DNA of 64,000 nucleotides from Podarcis raffonei (taxonomy: Eukaryota; Chordata; Lepidosauria; Squamata; Lacertidae): contig NC_070614.1 in assembly GCF_027172205.1 (NCBI RefSeq), positions 39,128,001 through 39,192,000 on the forward strand, given 5' to 3'. Both the position numbers and the translations under genes were made by a program. Positions 46,701 to 57,195 of the stretch are shown here, in pieces (the stretch's first letter is position 1; each line of letters begins with the position of its first letter). The notes under the pieces are model-generated. The model made no database searches. It was not told the origin of the DNA and saw nothing but the letters and a program-made list of their open reading frames with translations.

Positions 46701-47563
46701 GCCAATTATTAATTAAAGAAGGTGGGAAATGGAGATTGAAACCTTATGGGCAGGTTAAAGAACTAGTATTTGATTGGCTACAGTATTTCCAAATAAATGC
46801 AATGTTTAAAGAAGACAACAAAGAAAGAGGATATGTGGATAAAGACTCTAAATTTCAGACGGAAATTATAGACAATGATGTGAAAACTTTATCTAAAATG
46901 TATAAGATGTTGTTAGATTGGAATTTAGTAGATGAGGAAGTCAAGTCCGTTATGATTCACTGGGCTAGAGATGTGGGCCATAGTATACAATTTGAAGATT
47001 GGGAAAAACTGTGGAAAGATGGATTAAACTTTACAGCATGTACGACAATAAAAGAAAATGTCATGAAGATGTTTTATAGGTGGTATATAACACCTATAAA
47101 ATTATCGAAAATGTACAAGGTTTGTAATAAGTGCTGGAAATGCAAAGACAAGGAAGGCTCCTTCTACCACATGTGGTGGGAGTGTAGAAAAGTGAAAGAA
47201 TTCTGGGAAAAAATATATATCGAACTCAAGAAGATCCTAAAATATACGTTTTTAAAGAAACCAGAAATCTTCCTATTGGGGATACTAGGGAACGAGATAC
47301 AAAAGAAGGATTGTAAATTTGTGTACTACGCGGTTACAGCAGCAAGGGTAACGCTAGCCCAGAAGTGGAAACAGCAGGAAATACCAACGGTGGATGAGTG
47401 GAGAGCAAAATTATTAGACTACGCGGAGTTGGATAAATTGACAGGAAAGATTAGATATTTAAGAGACCAAAAGTTCATTAAGGATTGGGGAAAATATGTA
47501 GATTACCTGGAATATATAAGTGAGGGACAAACAACGTTAAGGGGATTTAAAGAAGCATTGTGA
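43790..47563 (+). CDS. L1 ORF2 protein: endonuclease and reverse transcriptase, intact
   Basis: 1257 codons with no interruption. The N-terminal apurinic-type endonuclease shows N13, E42 (LQETHV), D142/N144 (GDMNG) and SDH at 228-230. The reverse transcriptase lies centrally with FADD at 698-701 and 'TRQGCPLSPLLF' upstream. The C-terminal zinc-knuckle-like motif C1115-x2-C1118-x8-H1127-x4-C1132 is present. All catalytic residues I looked for are in place. The protein nicks target DNA and copies L1 RNA at the nick. This copy looks coding-competent for ORF2, though its partner ORF1 carries a frame change. Confidence 0.96.
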   Translation: MVGTMGLKIWNWNINGMNNKKKRNKIEQFLKKKNLDIICLQETHVARRHKKILINKRLGNEFESSDKEKKRGVVLYVKNKIEAKQIFKDDEGRMIAIRINWQGENLVVVGVYAPNGNKTEFFENLEEKLLEYMDQKIILMGDMNGVASLEMDRRREGASKEGKLPKSFFSMVKNCNLIDIWRFRHPLDKQFTFYSEPNQSMSRLDQVWISSELTPRTKQIEIRPKVISDHNPIEFELESFEKRTFRWRLNEYLLDDQKIVENAQKKLTDYFADNCDKGTKSKVVWDASKAVIRGYFIQQNAIKNRNRERGKEEILKQIMDNEQKLIKKPNCRKIKEKIKILQAQFATIINREVEWNIKRLRQRNFEFSNKPGKWLAWQIKKRKEQSTINKITVEGEEISDPKGIRKEFLDYYRSLYKNKERNNLRRIERFLKDKRVQKIPTDKKQQLNAPIETEEIVEVIKELKRGKAPGPDGFTAGYYKEMKSILVNPLKEVMNNILREEEIPETWKEAYVTFIPKQDADPTQVKNYRPISLLNIDYKIFAGVLARRMKILLSETIHKDQAGFLPGRQMRDNIRNIINMLEYLSARYDKQAIMMFVDAEKAFDNVAWDFMLKNLEYMEVGKDFFNGIKAIYREQKAKLIINNVVTEEIKIQKGTRQGCPLSPLLFITVLEVLLNSIRQNKKIKGVTIGHNEYKIKAFADDLVIMTEDPITTIEEILKEIDLFGDVAGFKLNKKKTKMIAKNMDQRVIETIQQQSQIEVVKKVKYLGIWVTPKNIDLYKNNYETVWKEIRKDLEVWGRLKLSFWGRINTIKMNVLPRLLFLFQTIPIIKGNGVFKEWQRVLSRYIWQGKKPRIQFKLLTDIRERGGFALPDLKLYYEASCLCWLKDWVKLVNNELLDLEGFDNRFGWHTYLWHGKRKVHKGFENHIFRGPLIEIWERYKNLLEPKVPHWLSPLEVLSVKKINMRSNWVTYSQLLIKEGGKWRLKPYGQVKELVFDWLQYFQINAMFKEDNKERGYVDKDSKFQTEIIDNDVKTLSKMYKMLLDWNLVDEEVKSVMIHWARDVGHSIQFEDWEKLWKDGLNFTACTTIKENVMKMFYRWYITPIKLSKMYKVCNKCWKCKDKEGSFYHMWWECRKVKEFWEKIYIELKKILKYTFLKKPEIFLLGILGNEIQKKDCKFVYYAVTAARVTLAQKWKQQEIPTVDEWRAKLLDYAELDKLTGKIRYLRDQKFIKDWGKYVDYLEYISEGQTTLRGFKEAL

Positions 47564-47839
47564 AAGACGAAGAGTTATTGACTAAAGGGAATAGAAGAGA
47601 GAGATATATATATTGTCAATATAAGCTAGGAAATGCGTAATCTTAATTATTACCACGAATGATTTACGGACAAGCTGAAGGAAGTCTTATAAGAGATGGA
47701 AATGTGAAATATCTGATGTGAAACATGTAACGTGTACTATTTTTTTTTCTCTTCTTTTCTTTTTATTTTCTTCTTATTTTTTGTCTATCTTTTATTTGTA
47801 AATCAATAAAAAATTTAAATACGAGAAGTTGCAGAACCG

Positions 47840-48349
47840 GGCAGCTTGGCGGAGGGAGGTCACAAACCCAGTTATGGTTTCCCCAGGGGCTTGCCGCTTT
47901 GCGTAGAAGGCATTTCGATGAGCCACCACAGAGGGCTGCGGTGAGAAGTGCCCCTTCAGCCGTTCCATTATTGTTTTGTAAGGAACAGTAGCAACGTCTT
48001 CAGGCGCAAGGAGAGCCCGGGCAATTTTGAACATCTCCTCTCCACAGATGCTGAAGAATATCGCCCTTTTCTTGGCGTCTTCTTCATTGGTGACCCCTTT
48101 GGCTTCTAGGAGGAAGGTGAAACGGGAGGCGTACGCTTCCCAGTCTCCGGATGCTGGGTTGAATGGCAAGAAGCTGCTGTCGGTTGCCATTCTGAGTTCC
48201 TTGGGGCCTGGAGCTGAAGCCTGGATACATGGTGCAAGGCAATGGTGCGACAGCCTGGATACACAGTGCGAGGCAGTGGTGCAGCAGGTGGTGGTGCTGC
48301 AGTGCTGTGTGTGGCAATCAGCTTGGCAGGATCCCATCATTGTTGCCAG
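47840..48349 (-). pseudogene. Gag-region and leader fossil of the gypsy element
   Basis: Minus-strand words such as 'FNPASGDWEAYASRF' and 'RLKGHFSPQPS' are gypsy-type capsid sequence. The leader next to the 5' LTR reads 'ctggcaacaatgatgggat' and may hold the primer-binding site. Broken. Confidence 0.75.
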
Positions 48350-48647
48350 TGAAATATACTCAGAATCAAGAGTGGATTTCATGCTCTTTATTCAGCTCAG
48401 AGTGGTGAGGAGGAATGGAAGTGCCCCTATAATGTCTGTTTTATATACATTATTTACACAATGGGCCCCACATGATTGGCTAATTCTAGGATTCTCCTGT
48501 AGGCCAATCAGGCTGCGGATTCACTTCCTCCTGGAGCTGGATTGGGTGGCTCCTGTGGACCAATCAGACTGCTGCATTCTGAATCCTATTGTACTAGGAC
48601 CAATCAGACTGCTGCATTTTGGATCCTATTCAACTCTGTACATAACA
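48350..48647 (-). repeat. 5' LTR of the gypsy fossil
   Basis: 298 bases, TG..CA ends, paired with 39251-39508. It is longer than its partner by about 40 bases because of a short internal duplication ('ggaccaatcagactgctgca' appears twice). Confidence 0.9.
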
Positions 48648-48652
48648 AGATG

Positions 48653-48943
48653 TGTTTTGGAATCATGACAATTTTTAGCATCACCAAAAGTGTCCTAATA
48701 TGTACTTTGTCCATTTTGTTTCTCCTATCTCTAAGAATCTGCAGTGAAAGTAAACAGGCAAGGCTCTGATACTATTTTTATTGCTGCTCAAGCCAAACCA
48801 CTAATTAGCACTACACAAAATGGAATATATTTATATACCTAGTGTAACCAGCTAAAATCAATATACACTTTACTTGTATTTCTCTTTACTTTTGCTCTCT
48901 AACTTTAATAGGTTCTATGTGTGTGCATGACAAAACTGTGTTA
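48653..48943. other. Short intergenic stretch, no gene seen
   Basis: AT-rich sequence between the gypsy fossil and the hAT element; nothing recognised. Confidence 0.4.
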
Positions 48944-48951
48944 ACAGCTGG

Positions 48952-49821
48952 CAGTGGCGTAGCATGGGTTGTCAGCACCCGGGGCAAGGCAAGTAATTTG
49001 CGCCCCCTAACCCGTGGATTTTAGCACTCGAGTGCGAGCGTGCCCCCCAGATGTTGTGGCTGGTGCGGCCGGCCCCCCTGCACCCCCCCACACTACGCCA
49101 CTGGGGCTGGGGGCGAGCGAAGGAGCCAAGGACCCCCCCAAAGGCTCAGCAGGAATTTATTAAATTTATTACTTGCAGAGCCCCCACGGGCCGAGGCAGC
49201 CGAAGCCCCCTCCCCTCAGGCGCCTCCCCGCCCCCTCCTCTCCTTGGGCTGTAGGTGGAGCCCGCGCTCCGAGGCGCTCCAGATCCGGGTTTGGCGAGCG
49301 CCTCTCCTCCTCCCGGCCGGGTCCGGGGGCTTCCAGCCGCGCTCCGTCCTCGCCCCCTCCCCCCCCCCCGCGGCTGAGACTTGCGCTGAGAGCCGGAGCC
49401 AGTGGCGCCCCCTTCCGCTGGGAGACCCTCGCCTGCCCACCGGCTTCCTCTTGGAGGGTTTTGGGGAGGGCAGGGCGCGTTGAGGCCCCTCGGAGCTCTC
49501 CTCCCTTCCAGTCAGCAGAAGCAGCTGTGGCTGGGCCGAGGGGATGGCGGCGGCGGCGGCGGGGTGCGGAGGCTGCCCATGCCTGGCCAGGCGTCGGTGG
49601 CGGCGTCGGCGCTGCTGCAACGGCTGCTCCTCCTGCGAGCAGTGAGTGGAGCGCAGCTGCAGCGGCGTCGGGGGCGCGCGCGCGCTAGGGTGCAAGGCTG
49701 GCGGTGGCGGCGGGGAGCCCGGCGGAGGAAGGAACTTGTCCCTTCCCTCTGGACTCGCGCCCCCCCAGATGTTGCGCCCGGTGCGGCCGGCACCCCTGGC
49801 ACCCCCCACGCTACGCCACTG
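48952..49821. mobile_element. CpG-rich non-autonomous hAT element with duplicated terminus
   Basis: CAGTGGCGTAGC and GCTACGCCACTG are perfect inverted ends. The 8-base direct repeat 'acagctgg' flanks it (48944-48951 and 49822-49829), diagnostic of hAT insertion. The ~62-base right end (49760-49821, 'ccccccagatgttg...ctacgccactg') recurs inside at about 49043-49104. The interior is extremely GC- and CpG-rich and yields long chance frames but no transposase. Confidence 0.9.
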
Positions 49822-49829
49822 ACAGCTGG

Positions 49830-50730
49830 TTCTTGATAGAGTTCTGATGAACTCAACAGCTTTGTCTTTCTGATTTCAATAACTGGTACTCATGAAAAGG
49901 TATTGTTAGCAACCGCTCAACTGTCCTAAGGCACCAACAAGCTACCGGTACATCATTTCCTCCCAACATTTTTTTTCAGAGTTAAGGGGCCCGCTCAATT
50001 ACTTTCTTATATGCTCCGTCCAGCATACAAAGCGACGCTTCGCACCTGCGTAGTCAGCACGGAAGGCGGGGCAAAAGGAGATGAAATCACGTGATTTGTG
50101 ACGCGTTTGAGTGGAACCAATCTAAAATCCCCGCGTTGCTTTGCAATTGGATAGCTACTAGAAATCCCGCGTTTTTTCTATGCCATTTCTGGTTTCTTTG
50201 TTCACGGATAAACGGGCCTCCCACTCCCCAATTTGCAGTATAGCTAAACCGACAATTAAAAGGGGTGTTATGTTAAGAAACACACGAGGCAGCATACAGA
50301 ACTTCTTTAGATGAAAACGGAAAACCTATTTGCAGACGCGTAGGTCTGGGGGAAAGCAGCTGCGAGATCTGCTACAAAGAAGCCTTGAGAAAGGAAATGG
50401 CGACCAGCATTACTCCTTTATTAGCGTTGTACATGGAGCTTAAAATTAAAAGCAAGGCGGGAAACCGGGGGTGGGGATTTTATTTAATTAACCCAGAAAA
50501 TAGCAAGATCACAAGCTCCCACTACGTATTTAGTTTTAAGAGGGAACCTCAGTCGGTCGTTACAAATGTAGCGCTGTGACAAGAAAATATAAAAAGCTGG
50601 AAACCAGCCAAAGTTCCTAAACTGTAATCATGTTTCCTTAGGCAGCCTCAGCGCAAGGCTACATTGCTACCGAAAAATCGCAACAAATACATTTCATCAC
50701 AACGTTGCTTTTTTAAGATACAAGCGAGCG
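49830..50730. other. Spacer upstream of the inner H4, no gene called
   Basis: Around 50040-50180 there are CpG-rich, promoter-like words (CCAAT at about 50117, 'cacgtg' near 50088, 'cgcgtt'), but no histone frame. Possibly a relic regulatory region. Confidence 0.35.
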
Positions 50731-50771
50731 CGGCTCTTTTTATGAAAGCGTGGGTGGCCCTTATAAGGGCC
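50731..50771 (-). terminator. Histone 3' stem-loop and downstream element of H4 (minus)
   Basis: On the minus strand GGCCCTTATAAGGGCC (50771-50756) is followed by AAAAAGAGCC (50742-50733). The C-rich stem matches that of the other H4. Confidence 0.9.
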
Positions 50772-50805
50772 TTTTGGGTTAAGTATATGAAGGGTTTTGA
50801 AAAGT

Positions 50806-51246
<441 letters not shown>

Positions 51247-51249
51247 TCA

Positions 51250-51985
51250 CCACGCCCCTTTTCCGTCAGCGCGTTCGTCATAGTAGCTCGGCTTCTTCAC
51301 CAATCAAGCCGCGAGGGTTTGAATCTGACCAATCAGATTTTTCTCTTATTTCACGTTATTTGGGTATGCTTGGAGCCTCAGTAAAAGATGGTTAGCAGGC
51401 GAAATTATATGCAATTCATACAGGGAAATTGTTCTATTCAGGTTTGTGCATTTTGCTTTTAAGGGGCAATTTTTTACGTACCACCCAGTAAGTGGGTATC
51501 AGCCCCAGGAGTAATAGCGAGACTGAAGTGGCGAGGCATGAAATCGGTTGGTGCCACTTTAATCACTTTAAATAATAGCCGAGTCGAGGAAATGATTTAT
51601 TAAAATGCCGTTCTAGTATTAACTGCTTTCTTTTCCCAGCGCTCACTTCAGTGTAACATCCGACGCCGATCGAGACACACGGATGCCAAAATGCTCGAAT
51701 GTTCCTTAATCGTTCTTTCCTAACTAGGAGAAGCCACACAGAGCCCCTCTTTAATTAATATTCACCACCACAGCACTCCGAGGAAGCCTCGCTTTAAAAG
51801 ATACATAATGTGGATCTCACGGCCTGTTCCCTAAGTGTTACAAGTTACAGAAAGCTCAAAGCTCAGCGCCGCTCAATGCTCTGATGCTTTTTCGCTACAG
51901 AAATGAGATCATGGAAAGGAAGTATCATTAGCTCCAATGAGAATGAATGACGAAAAAGCTCTGACGAATAGAAGAGGAGCAGCTT
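51250..51985. other. Divergent spacer between H4 and H3
   Basis: Contains CCAAT-type sites (for example 51299-51303 and 51328-51334) likely to serve the divergent H4/H3 pair. No frame with a known family. Part of a bidirectional control region by position. Confidence 0.45.
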
Positions 51986-51989
51986 TTGT

Positions 51990-52083
51990 CCAATCATGGT
52001 GTAGCCCGGCAACTTAAAAAATATGTATCATGGCTCTTTCAACCAATCAGGTCAAGAGGAGGTTTCTATAAATGTCCGCGATT
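51990..52083 (+). promoter_or_regulatory. H3 promoter: two CCAAT boxes and TATA
   Basis: CCAAT at 51990-51994 and 52043-52047, TATAAAT at 52077-52083, 75 bases before the ATG. Confidence 0.82.
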
Positions 52084-52115
52084 CTGCTCTGTTTGCTCAT
52101 TCATTTCAGTCTTAG

Positions 52116-52568
<453 letters not shown>

Positions 52569-52627
52569 GGCAGCACCTGCTACTTCGTAGCCCCCCGCAC
52601 CCCCTTGCGCCTCGTCATTACCCCAAA

Positions 52628-52670
52628 GGCTCTTTTGAGAGCCACCACATTCTCCTCCGGAAGAGCTGGG
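52628..52670 (+). terminator. Histone 3' stem-loop and downstream element of H3
   Basis: GGCTCTTTTGAGAGCC at 52628-52643 (one G-T pair) and GGAAGAGCTGGG at 52659-52670. Confidence 0.93.
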
Positions 52671-53199
52671 ACTCGCTTCTGTTTCTGTGAACTGAACCCA
52701 AGTAAAGTTGCTAATGTTTAGCACTACTCCATACGTTGGTCCCAACATCTATCACTTACACTCGCCGCACAGCCCCCCCTTCCTTAATCGCTTTTTTTAA
52801 AGGAGTGGGAAACACAGTGAGTGGGAAATTGTGTGTCTACAGCCCTGGAACTCGTACACCAGGGTTTCTTGCACTCGGGACCTGCTCGCAGAACTCTTGG
52901 CCACTATTAAAGGAGGATGTTAGCTTAGATGGGCATTTGGTGGGAACAAGACAGGTCCTCCGCGTCTTAAGAATCGATAATTCTAATAGTTTTTTAAAAA
53001 TGCCTGCTTAGTTGATGGCGCTGCAGTAATCCCGCTCAAACAAGCCACTGCCTTTCACATTCAGGTACCCACAGCCACGAAGCTGTGCATAGTTGTCAGA
53101 AGTGCCAGCGCTGTCTATGGTAGTGTCAGTGAGTGCGTTCCTATTAAACAGCGGTTGGGGTGCGGGGAGACTATCCAAACGCCAGTCCCGGAACCCAGG

Positions 53200-53354
53200 C
53201 ATAGGTGGCAACTCCCTGGGTTTCCGAGCACCCACACAATTTCCCATGAATGGGCACCCAACAATTTCGGTGCTAGGGCCATGCATGCTGCATGGCATCT
53301 ACGGCCCCAAGCACCCACGGTCGCGGGGCAAAGCTGGCACTCCTGAAGCCAGAT
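53200..53354 (+). repeat. Interspersed repeat, second copy of the 27624-27780 family
   Basis: Shares 'cataggtg', 'agcacccac', 'gctgcatggcat' and 'ggtcgcggggc' with the first copy, in the same direction. It lies in the H3-H1 spacer, where it accounts for part of the length difference from the mirror spacer at 35707-36399. Confidence 0.5.
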
Positions 53355-53704
53355 GGGTTGACGTGCGGCGAGCTGCTAGCGCCGACTGTACTGTGTACAG
53401 GGATTGCAGCGTCCCTTTATTTTTGATTTTATTAAAAAGGAGGCGTGCGGGAGAGGTGTGACTTTCCAAACACCCAAGTACGGTAAACCTCTCCTGACCC
53501 TTATGATGCCTGGTACAGCTCTGTAAAACCAAGTACCCCAAACCATACGGCTAAAGAGGCGAACCACTCAACCCTGTGCGTAGCTGCATCGAAGTGGTAG
53601 CGCAGAGTAGGGTGTAAGTGCGCACAGGAATTTATTAAAAAGCGGGCGAGAGAGGGGTGTGTGAGTTTCAAAGTACGGGGAGAACCTCTGTGGTGCGTAA
53701 GTCA

Positions 53705-53745
53705 GCTCTTTCCGGGTGAGAAAGTGGGTGGCTCTTAAAAGAGCC
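53705..53745 (-). terminator. Histone 3' stem-loop and downstream element of H1 (minus)
   Basis: On the minus strand GGCTCTTTTAAGAGCC (53745-53730), then GGAAAGAGCTG near 53714-53704, identical to the first H1. Confidence 0.94.
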
Positions 53746-53799
53746 TTTGGGATGGCGAGGGCTGCTGGCGGGCGGGCGGGCGGGCATGGCGCGGCCTCT

Positions 53800-54480
53800 T
53801 CACTTCTTCTTGGGCGCCGCCTTCTTGGGCTTGGCCACTCTGGCCTTGGGCGTCTTGGGCTTGGCTTTAGCCTTGGCCTTGACGGCCTTGGCCTTAGCGG
53901 GGCTCTTGGGCGCCGCCTTCTTGGGCTTGGCCTTCTTGGGGCTCTTGGCCGGCGCTTTCTTGGCGCCCGCCGCCGGCTTCTTGGCCGCGGCCGCCTTCTT
54001 GGGGCTCTTCTTGGCGGCCGGCTTCTTGGGCTTCTTGGCCGAGCCGGAGGCGGGCTTCTTGGGCGTCGCCTTCTTGGTGCGCCCGGCGGCCGCGGCCGGC
54101 TTCTTCTTGGCCCCGGCCGCCTTGTCCCTGGCCGTGTCGTGCAGCTGCTTCTTGTTGAGCTTGAAGGAGCCCGAGGCGCCCGTGCCTTTGGTCTGCACCA
54201 AGGTGCCTTTGCTGACGAGGCTCTTGAGGCCCAGCTTGATGCGGCTGTTGTTCTTGTCCACGTCGTAGCCGGCGGCCGCCAGCGCCTTCTTGAGCGCCGC
54301 CAGGGACACCCCGTTGCGCTCCTTGGACGCGGCCACCGCCTTGGTCAGCAGCTCCGTCACGCTGGGGCCCGACGCCTTGCGCGGCGCCTTGGCGGCTCCC
54401 GCCGGCTTCTTGGCTTTCTTGGCCGGCGCCTTGGCGGCCGGCGCCGCGGCCACGGGCGCTTCGGGAGCAGTCTCCGACAT
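53800..54480 (-). CDS. H1: Linker histone H1, second copy
   Basis: 226 codons plus TGA on the minus strand, [10 protein letters not shown] start, ending PKKAAPKKK. Same globular domain and Lys/Ala/Pro tail as the first H1; two tail residues differ ([11 protein letters not shown] versus [11 protein letters not shown]). Promoter, coding sequence and 3' end all lie within the inverted arm, so expression control should match that of the first copy. Long frames on the opposite strand (Gly/Leu-rich) are shadows of the AAG/GCC-rich codons. Confidence 0.98.
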   Translation of the reverse strand: MSETAPEAPVAAAPAAKAPAKKAKKPAGAAKAPRKASGPSVTELLTKAVAASKERNGVSLAALKKALAAAGYDVDKNNSRIKLGLKSLVSKGTLVQTKGTGASGSFKLNKKQLHDTARDKAAGAKKKPAAAAGRTKKATPKKPASGSAKKPKKPAAKKSPKKAAAAKKPAAGAKKAPAKSPKKAKPKKAAPKSPAKAKAVKAKAKAKPKTPKARVAKPKKAAPKKK

Positions 54481-54607
54481 GGTCGCCTCGGCTCGCGACG
54501 GCTTTCCGCTGGGGCTGATGCTGAACGAGGAGGAGGAGGCGGGCTGCGGGCTAGAACCTCTCGGAACCGAAAAGTAAAGTCTGAAGTGCGGCCCCGGAGC
54601 TGCCTGC

Positions 54608-54709
54608 TATTTATAGGGGCGGAGCTGCGCGCTGATTGGTGCGCTCGCAGACCCCGCGCTCTCCTCCGCAGCCAGAAATGGCTCCTGTCCCCGCTGCAAC
54701 TTTGTGTTT
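54608..54709 (-). promoter_or_regulatory. H1 promoter (minus): TATA, CCAAT, H1 box
   Basis: On the minus strand TATAAATA at 54615-54608, CCAAT at 54639-54635, AAACACA at 54709-54703. Same layout as the first H1. Confidence 0.88.
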
Positions 54710-55139
54710 CTTGAGTGCCACAAAACGGCCCAAATCGCCGCCTCGCCGCCTCGCAGCGCGCCGGGCCCCGGGCGAAACGGACCCGCGGGAGCCTCTCTCT
54801 CCGAGCCCGGCCGCCTCGCGGGCCGGGGAGGCGGCGCGCCCGGGGAAACCAGGCAGAAGCGCGGCCGAGTCCCGCTCAGCGCGCCTGGCGCCGGGAAATC
54901 TGGGCCCTTTTCGGCTAAATTAAAAACTTCTCGCGGCGATCGGGGGCCCGAGAAAGGCGCCGGGCCAATCTCGGGGGGGTCTGCGCCCCGCTGGTGGGGG
55001 ACCCGGCGTCTCCCGAGTGGCCGTTGTTGCGCAAAAGCGCTTCGAGTTGGGCCAAGTAACACATTCATTCATTCACTTTGGGCCCAGAGAGAAGTTGCCT
55101 CGCACAGAAAGGCCCTCAGTTGTAGGGCGTAGAAAATTT

Positions 55140-55725
55140 CTAAAACATAATTGTCCTTTCCCCTTTTCTTTTCTTTATTGTGATGCTTAAGGCCTGGGCC
55201 CCTGAGGAACCCAAAACATTTTTAAGGTGACCCATTAGTTCCCCATAAGACACTATGTATTTAGATTGGTTTCTGTTGTCTAGCACTGGAACATGAGAAA
55301 TGTTTTTATTAAAAGTTGTTTTCTCTTTCAACTTTACATCATCACATTGTTTGCTATTTATTTTATATTTGAAAGGGGATAGCATATATAATATTCTGAA
55401 GTATATGGAACATAGAGGACACTAAATGGCTATAAAGAGGCCAGTGCCTCTGCCCATGGATGAATGGTAAATGAACGAAGAGCAGAATATTTATTTAGAA
55501 CTGCAGGATTATGATGCTGCTTTAAAAAAAATAAAAATTTAAAAAAATCCAGAAATCAGAATACAGATAAGCAATACCTGAAACTTCTGTTATTAAACCA
55601 ATTTTAAGTTACCCTCTAATATCATTAAATCCTTCTGCAAATTGGCAATTTCGTCATGCTCTATACATCTCTTTGCAATACATCTCTTGCCCTTACAGTT
55701 TTATAAAGTACACTTTAGGGCAGAG
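55140..55725. other. Intergenic stretch, no gene seen
   Basis: AT-rich sequence beyond the inverted arm. No supported frame. Confidence 0.4.
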
Positions 55726-55729
55726 TTCT

Positions 55730-55832
55730 CGCCAGATGTTTTTGGGTTCCCGTTCCCATCAGCCACAGCCAGCATGGCCAATGGCCAACCAAGGAAGATG
55801 GGAGTTGTAGTCCAGCAGCATATTGGAAGACT
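55730..55832. mobile_element. Palindromic MITE ('gggagttgtagtcc' family)
   Basis: 'gccagatg' and 'cccatcagccacagccagca' on the left, 'gatgggagttgtagtccagc' on the right. Related to 57100-57195. Confidence 0.5.
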
Positions 55833-56319
55833 CCATGTTGTCTATCCCTGTTTTAGACTGGAGACATAGGATGGATGCAGTGCAGCCTAGTGACATTTCT
55901 ATGTTTTGTTACTTGTGGTAATGTCTTAATCCCCTTTCATGGTCCTCATATAATTTTCTTACTTGAGTGAAATTAATGCATTTGCATTCCAGTTCAAATA
56001 AAATGGTTTTTTAAATTTTTTTTAAAAAGCAGTCCTTTGCCTCCTCTGAAGGAATATATGTTTAAAAAGCCATAGCAAAAATAAAAAACCAAGCAAAAGA
56101 AAGCGTTACAAAACTACACAGGATCACATCTTGTTTAACCTGTGCATGCAAGAAATGTACACATCACATCAAGGGATCTTTGTGGAGAGTTACAGCTTAA
56201 GTCACAAGAAAATTTATTTATGGGAGAAAACTTGCATGCTTTGGGGAAATGGGAGTTCAGCTTAGTTTTATTTCCATTCTCCCAGATTTTAAAATTGCCC
56301 ACTTGTATAATAAACATAG

Positions 56320-56674
56320 GGACGTGGGTGGCGCTGTGGTCTAAACCACAGAGCCTAGGGCTTGCTGATCAGAAGGCTGGCAGTTTGAATCCCCATGAAG
56401 GGGTTAGGGTGATCTCCCGTTGCTCGGTCCCTGCTCCTGCCAACCTAGCAGTTCGAAAGCACACCAGTGCAAGTAGATAAATAGGTACCACTCTGGCAGG
56501 AAGGTAAACGGCATTTTCGTGCACTGCTCTGGTTCGCCAGAAGCGGCTTAGTCATGCTGGCCACATGACCCGGAAGCTGTACGCCGGCTCCCTTGGCCAG
56601 TAAAGCGAGATGAGCACTGCAACCCCAGAGTCATTCGTGACTGGACCTAATGGTCAGGAGTCCCTTTACCTTTT
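56320..56674 (+). mobile_element. Full-length tRNA-derived SINE (ACASINE2-like) with target duplication
   Basis: Head 'ggacgtgggtggcgctgtgg', end 'gagtccctttacctttt'. The direct repeat 'tataataaacatag' flanks it at 56306-56319 and 56675-56688. About 8 bases longer in the head-body junction than its relatives. Confidence 0.92.
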
Positions 56675-56920
56675 TATAATAAACATAGCAGCAGCTGGTA
56701 TACTGAAAGCAGGGTGTGACATCACAGCCAGGATGTGAAGAATATTTATGAAATTCCTGGGTTCTACTCTTTTGAAATGGTGGCAGTGAGGGAGTTTCTC
56801 CTTCTCAACCTCATGTACCTTTGCAGAGTTGTTGTAGATATACATGAATGCATTGCAACTTTAGCATCTGTGCTATGCAGGCACACAGAAATCTCGCCGA
56901 AGCGATCTCTTTTTTAATAT

Positions 56921-56975
56921 CCATCTATCTATCTATCGATCGATCGATCATCTATCGATCATCTATCCATCTCTA
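56921..56975. repeat. Tetranucleotide microsatellite (ATCT/ATCG)
   Basis: An interrupted run of ATCT and ATCG units. Confidence 0.8.
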
Positions 56976-57099
56976 TCAAAACCACACCACACGCTCTCTC
57001 ATACAACCTTCCTTGCAAAGCCACTAACTTGCTCTAGAAGCCATGAAAGCCTAGGGCCTGGGGTATCACTTGAAATACAAGAATGGGGAACCAGTGGCT

Positions 57100-57195
57100 C
57101 ACCAGATGATGTTGGACTACAATTCCCATTAGCCACAGCCAGCAGTCAACGCTTAGGGATGATGGGAGTTGTAGTCCAACATCATTTGGAGGCCC
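57100..57195. mobile_element. Palindromic MITE ('gttgtagtccaac' family)
   Basis: 'gatgatgttggactacaatt' on the left is mirrored by 'agttgtagtccaacatcatt' on the right, with 'agccacagccagca' in the middle. Confidence 0.65.

Larger units (their letters stand above)
41327..47822 (+). mobile_element. Near-complete L1 LINE inserted in the gypsy fossil
   Basis: A perfect 17-base target duplication (GAGAAGTTGCAGAACCG at 41310-41326 and 47823-47839) bounds a 6.5 kb plus-strand element. It has a ~1.45 kb 5' UTR with a tandem duplication, ORF1 (42776-43769), a 20-base gap, ORF2 (43790-47563), and a 259-base 3' UTR with AATAAA at 47805-47810 and a short AT-rich end rather than a pure A tail. The perfect duplication and open ORF2 indicate a recent insertion, younger than the host element. 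Confidence 0.96.
39251..48647 (-). mobile_element. Ty3/gypsy LTR retrotransposon fossil, split by an L1
   Basis: A minus-strand element flanked by identical 5-base repeats 'agatg' (39246-39250 and 48648-48652). Its LTRs are 48350-48647 (5') and 39251-39508 (3'), with TG..CA ends. Inside the 3' LTR is a polypurine tract (39509-39520 on the plus strand 'cccctcccctct'). Gag-like sequence lies on both sides of the L1 at 41327-47822, and an integrase-like part lies at about 40080-40990. The two LTRs differ at very roughly a tenth of sites by eye, so the element is old. Without the L1 it is about 2.9 kb, much shorter than a whole element, and the coding parts are broken in several places. Confidence 0.9.
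53533..55134 (-). repeat. Inverted-repeat arm B containing H1
   Basis: Reverse-complement partner of 34111-35706, about 1.6 kb. The arm edges are 'gtacccc' (53533) and 'gtagaaaatt' (about 55134). The arms are separated by about 17.8 kb. Confidence 0.9.

Noticed and set aside
49040-49856. Several open frames of 110-200 codons on both strands
   Set aside because: They lie inside the CpG-rich hAT element, where GC content suppresses stop codons. Low-complexity Pro/Arg/Ala products.
55900-56130. Possible A-tailed processed pseudogene
   Set aside because: A-rich runs only; no recognisable coding remnant or flanking duplication.
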